Assembly: GCA_907163375.1 (NCBI GenBank)
Contig: CAJQUW010009236.1
Span: forward strand, 248,001-312,000
From: Prostheceraeus crozeri
Taxonomy: Eukaryota; Platyhelminthes; Polycladida; Euryleptidae
Direction: 5' to 3'
DNA length: 64,000 nt
A program made the translations under genes and the position numbers. The notes below the pieces were generated by a model. That model did no database searches. It was not told the origin of the DNA and saw only the letters and a program-made list of their open reading frames with translations. Below, one piece after another: positions 59,461 through 64,000 of the stretch. Numbering within the stretch: the first letter of the stretch is position 1; the number at the start of each line of letters is the position of its first letter.

Positions 59461-62400
59461 TTCTTAATAAAAAGTGATGCAAAAGTATGGCAACTTGAAA
59501 CTTAAAAACAGAGTGCTATCTGTCCTATCTCTGCGTGGTGGTGAAATTGGCAACCATTTAATAGAGATTTGACATATTTTGATGACCTATTTGACTTTCC
59601 TTCGGCGCCCCTGAAACGTCAATAACATCCTTGAAATACATATACATAGAGTTACATACTGCTGAATATCTTGATTAAAACATTTTTATTTCGAAGAGTC
59701 TATTCATCACTACTCTCATCAGGCCTTATCTCATGTGTTTCACTAAATTTTGTCTGTTACTTCTTTTAGAAAACGGTTGATATAATTATAGAAAAACAGA
59801 CAGAAAACGTTGAAACTTTTGCATTTTCCACAACAAATCACATGGTGCAGTCACATACAGAACAAAAATATAGCCTTCGGTTGAAACCTATTGTCTGATC
59901 ATGGGGCATACTTCCAGTCGTTTAGGTGAAAATTCAATTGCTTCAATTTATTGTGACCACTCACTTTCTTGCACATGCATAACGGGAAAATAGCAGCTTA
60001 TTATGGGAATCCCGTTTTCATGACAGTTCAGCTGGAAAATCTTTCCTGCAAGCAGAATCGCACAGTATGTTAGTCGATAAACTAAGAACTCAATGAGACT
60101 TCATGTTGCTAGATTAGAAAATATTTATGGCACAATCAATTACAAAACACTGCCTGGTTAGGCCCATCCGAAATAAATACAGTAGGGCATAGTCTCTGTT
60201 TCTTATGCCCATCTCGGTACCAGATCTTTCAATAAGGGTACGTTTGTTGTGCCGCAAACCAGAATGTTAAATGACTCACTTCGTTACAAAGGAATTGTAC
60301 AATACAGGCTTGAGTTCAACTGAATGACTTTAAGACTGTCAGGCATTTGGTCAAACATATCATAATAAATGCATCATCAAATGAATATTTCTTCAATATT
60401 TCCCTTATTTGCTAGCCGACTTTTAATGAAGCCGGTCGTCCATCGGCGAGGCCGCGCCAGGCTTACGCTTGATATTTTTGAGCCGAAGCAGGTCCTGTAT
60501 TTCAATTTATATGGGCAGAAAAGAGCTAGCGCATTATCCTACTAATCAATTTTGTGCAAAATACAAAGGAACTACTAATTACGAAATCTGCATTGTATAA
60601 GCTTTATAAAACAGAAGCAACCAGTAATGTCTTACTTATCAGAATTGTTCAAAATAATCGATGTTTCGAAAGATTGTGCGATTCCAGAGTCAATTATTAT
60701 TGTTCAATTCATTGCGTTGTTCTAACATGCAAATTTAACTCACTGAGCCCAAGTACTCTTGCAAACTTCACGTAGCATTAATTAGACAGTTGACAAGTCA
60801 GATTGATTCCTAAACCAAGTGTCTCGGTTGACCAAGTGAATCAACTTAGCAGCCAATTAAGAATAGGCCTGTAATTAGATTTAACTAGAATCAATGCAGA
60901 ATTAATATTTGCGCTGTGCAACTTGTTCTGAAACTGTATGGCTGTAAACGCGAATTGTTTAATCTTCTGTGTTGCTTTCAGATTTTTTTGAGAATAATTG
61001 TTGATGAACATGGATTACGATATCTGTTGTTGAAGCTTTTGTTCTTATTTGAGAAATTCTTGTAATTCATGATTTCGTTTTAAAAGCTTTTATAAAAGCT
61101 GCTAGGCTTGCTTATTATCCTCTTCATGGCAATGAAGCAAAGGTCTTCGAAAGTTCCTTTTACACCGTACTTCTTATTTCCCATTTCTTTCGCAAGTTCC
61201 TAAATGATAGAACTAAATCAAAAGGACAGCCATGATAATATCGATGACAGGCAAATAGTGGCTGTGAAATTGGTTGATAAATCTCTTCAAAAACATGCTA
61301 ATAATGTTTGTTATTTATCTACAACTGATAGTGAATGATATTCTTAATGCGCCGTCAAGAAGATAGAAGCGAATAATTTGTAAAATCATCGTGAGCCCAA
61401 TCCGTTGGCATTAATTCTGTGATTTCTCCACGTTACACATATGATCGTCTGAGAGATAAAAATAATCTGACAATTCCCATTAACTTTTACAACACTACCA
61501 TTTGATGCATAATCAACATAGATTGTCAGCGATATTGCAGACAACAATTTGTCACTTTAGGTGACACTTTCGGCACGTTTCATTGCAGAAAAAGGAAACT
61601 ATTTTTGGATAAACACGTTAAGTTTGTTGAATGAATCGTTTGCAGTTTCTGTACAGCTACCAAGGGACTTCAACTGTCAGCTTCGTCAGTTGATAATTCA
61701 GTTCACATGTTGTTTAAGAAGGGCCTCATCGCAATTGTGTGCGATAGTTTACTTCTAATTTCCAATGACAACTTGTTAAATGATATATGGTCATATATGG
61801 TATTTGATATTGTGATATACATGCAGTTAACTCATGGATGATGAGAACATCAACTCTGAATGATAAAAATTTATAAATTGTTTGTACTTATCAGTTTCGA
61901 TTTCGATCAAATTTTCATCGAGGTCGAAGCCAGGGTTTCTTATTTAGGTTGAGTTCGTGCTTCCGGGATAATTATTTGCTTATAAGCAAATCAATAAGTT
62001 GCTTCTTTGAATTTCATTCTCATCATTTCATATGGCAATTGTTATTCCTTGTCTTTTGGGATAGATATACACCATGAAATCAGGATTACAATGAATACTT
62101 ATACCAACGTTCATACAAGAAATTTGTAAAATTGCGTTCATGTAGCCTATAATGTGTGTTTTATAATTTGATGCTTTCATAATTTTATTGTAAAGAAATT
62201 ATATTAAGTTTGAGAATCTCTATAAATTGTGAAATTCATATACACAACAAAATGCTACCACTGAAACTCTTCTGTTCGTAATAAAATACGAAGAAATTTC
62301 TCATAATGAGAATAGGCCGGTAATCGGGATCACTTTCATTCTAATGGATTTTCGGTTCTAACCACACGAATTTTCTGGCAAATGCCATGTGACATCTTGA

Positions 62401-63432
62401 TCCAGATAATATGTTGATACACGAAAATGCTTGTGTCTTCCTTTAAAGGCCACTTTTCGTGAGTCAAAATTATCCTTGGGTTATTTCTTGGATTGAAGTT
62501 TCACTCAAAACTTGATCATAGATAGACTATTGGAAAGGGACATTTAGTGAAGAATAGTTTTATTTAAATAACCGCATGAATTATATTTACACTTTCATGA
62601 CCTCGATCATTTAATGAATTTGAATCTATAAACCAAGAATGTCGGCCTGCGTGGTACTATTGTACAATCAGTTGACTGTATGTGAGATACTGGCATTATA
62701 GTGCATGAATGAAACTCTTGACCGTTTAGAAAAGGATATGAGGAAATAAGATTATTTGGCTCTCCCTAATCGGGAGCGGGTCAGGGTCACACTCAAGCTT
62801 GAAGCTTCCCAATGGACACTGGGATCTCAACACCGCTAATTAAATCCTTTCATTCAAATACTTATTCTAATGTCAAAATTTGCAGATGTATTTGTCTTCA
62901 GCCAAACAGCTAGAGAAGATCTACTAATATGTTGCATATATCTTCATCAAATGAAAGTGAAAAGAGCATACATTGTCCAAATTCATGTTTTATACACAGG
63001 TGCGACAAAAAAGGCAATGAAGTCTACTAGTGAAAGCTTTGTAACGCGTTCATGTAGACCCTACGTACATCAGATCATCATTATTCCTACCATGTTGCGC
63101 GATACAGCATAATCGATGCTCAAATTTGTAATTTGATATAATAACCTGAATTGTGATTATTTCATGCATTGTTTTGCGATCTAGCTATGTGTATATATGT
63201 GAGGAGATGAAAAGATAAGTTGATTTTCATGAAGTTGAAATAAGTGAATCTGAACTCTCTCAATATCGCCTTCCCCTCCCAGCATCTGGTATTCTTTCAT
63301 TCTTTTCTCTTATAGAATGGACTAATTAACGTGATGCCATTTCATCTTTTAGCTACATGTAGGTGATATTTGATCGAGTGAAAATAAATTAAATGACATG
63401 CGCACACGCATATTGCTCGAATCAGCATAACA

Positions 63433-63681
63433 TTATTTCTTATGTTTAGAATCCGCCTCCGTCTCGGTTAATAATCGATGTTGCTGACGCTTGTTGATGA
63501 ATTGTAAAGTTCCTGTGCACATCAAGGCAGTTGAACAAAATACACATTTCATTAAATAAACCAGCACATTTTCCAGTAAATGGACAATGTTTTCGACAGT
63601 AAAAACTCGTTTTAAACAATCTCCACAATGTGATTGATATGCATGGTCGAATTCGGTACATTTTGAATGGCAAAGGTTCGT
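63433..63681 (-). CDS. Possible C2H2-like terminal exon
   Basis: Minus-strand frame of 82 codons ending TAA at 63433. It has Cys pairs CHSKC, CGDC and CVFC, the last in a C-x2-C-x3-A-L-x5-L pattern close to a C2H2 finger (CVFCSTALMCTGTLQF...H) but with Ile where the first His is expected. A pyrimidine-rich tract and TAG lie directly upstream on that strand, so it could be a last exon. The finger pattern is incomplete and the frame is short. It may be chance or a decayed zinc-finger exon. Confidence 0.22.
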   Translation of the reverse strand, partial: TNLCHSKCTEFDHAYQSHCGDCLKRVFTVENIVHLLENVLVYLMKCVFCSTALMCTGTLQFINKRQQHRLLTETEADSKHKK

Positions 63682-64000
63682 CTACGCGACGAGGAATGAT
63701 AAAATTCTTAAGACTACATCCTTAAAAGGTTTTGTCATCACAACTATGTCTATGGTGAAACAACTGTTTCTGAAGCTGCCGATATTTGTGACAAAAAGTC
63801 AAATGGATGTGTCCATTCATATTTTCTAGCTCTGAAGTGCGTTTAGTTATAATAATCGCTTTTATTTATTAGTTATAATATATCGCTTACGTTTAGAGAG
63901 GAGTCAAAACACGAAGTTGTGGAAGAGATTCTTTTCATGAAGTTCATGTACCGGTGCCATCAGTTATTGACATGTAGACAAAATTCAGATATTTCAATAA
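63682..64000. other. Right edge, nothing recognised
   Basis: AT-rich DNA with a short direct duplication of TTAGTTATAAT (about 63844 and 63871). No gene was seen. Confidence 0.5.

Larger units (their letters stand above)
57611..63432. other. Gene-free DNA with minor repeats
   Basis: Two short tandem repeats (58205-58270 and 59325-59460) and a GC-rich patch near 60415-60475 with an inverted GCCGA..TCGGC pair. A GC-rich patch near 62765-62830 contains CTCCC/GGGAG and TCCCA/TGGGA hairpins and may be SINE-derived. No host gene was recognised. Confidence 0.45.

Overview
The window is nuclear DNA from an animal. It is AT-rich and gene-poor, with spliceosomal introns and many transposon remains. 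Penelope-like elements, Ty3/gypsy, hAT, Tc1/mariner and RTE relics together with very long introns suggest an invertebrate, possibly marine, but the sequence does not fix the phylum. Nothing looks bacterial: there are no operons, rRNA or CRISPR.

The one host gene I can name is LSM4, on the + strand. Four coding exons are visible (10486-10527, 14168-14266, 14342-14531, 41167-41264). They encode a normal Sm fold and a Gly/Arg-rich tail, about 143 residues in all. The exon carrying the initiator Met was not found. The last intron is about 26.6 kb and separates the RG tail from the Sm fold. It holds two hAT-like transposase relics, a Penelope-like element, a DD41D mariner-like relic and a short hAT element with an 8-bp target duplication.

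Left of LSM4 (1-10485): a small foldback, a dispersed repeat, a broken Ty3/gypsy element with two LTRs on the - strand (3421-7727), a Penelope-like relic with inverted ends (8417-9096) and a 5'-truncated LINE on the - strand (9130-9815). Intron 2 of LSM4 holds a 115-bp tandem duplication and one copy of a long-TIR MITE (11955-12680).

Right of LSM4 (41265-64000): mostly unique AT-rich DNA with foldbacks (44640-44810, 46253-46382), the second MITE copy (47490-48202), an RTE-like LINE 3' end (48649-49064, -), a Tc1 transposase fragment (52540-52790, -), a tRNA-like SINE head (57478-57545) and several minor repeats. One GC/CpG-rich patch (about 54240-54970) looks like a promoter and first exon of an unrecognised secreted protein.

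Apart from the housekeeping gene LSM4 and perhaps the secreted-protein exon, the annotatable content is transposon history. The most distinctive patterns are the inverted-arm Penelope copies, a hairpin-GAAA layout shared by the Penelope end and an unrelated-looking foldback, and the very large, repeat-filled LSM4 intron.
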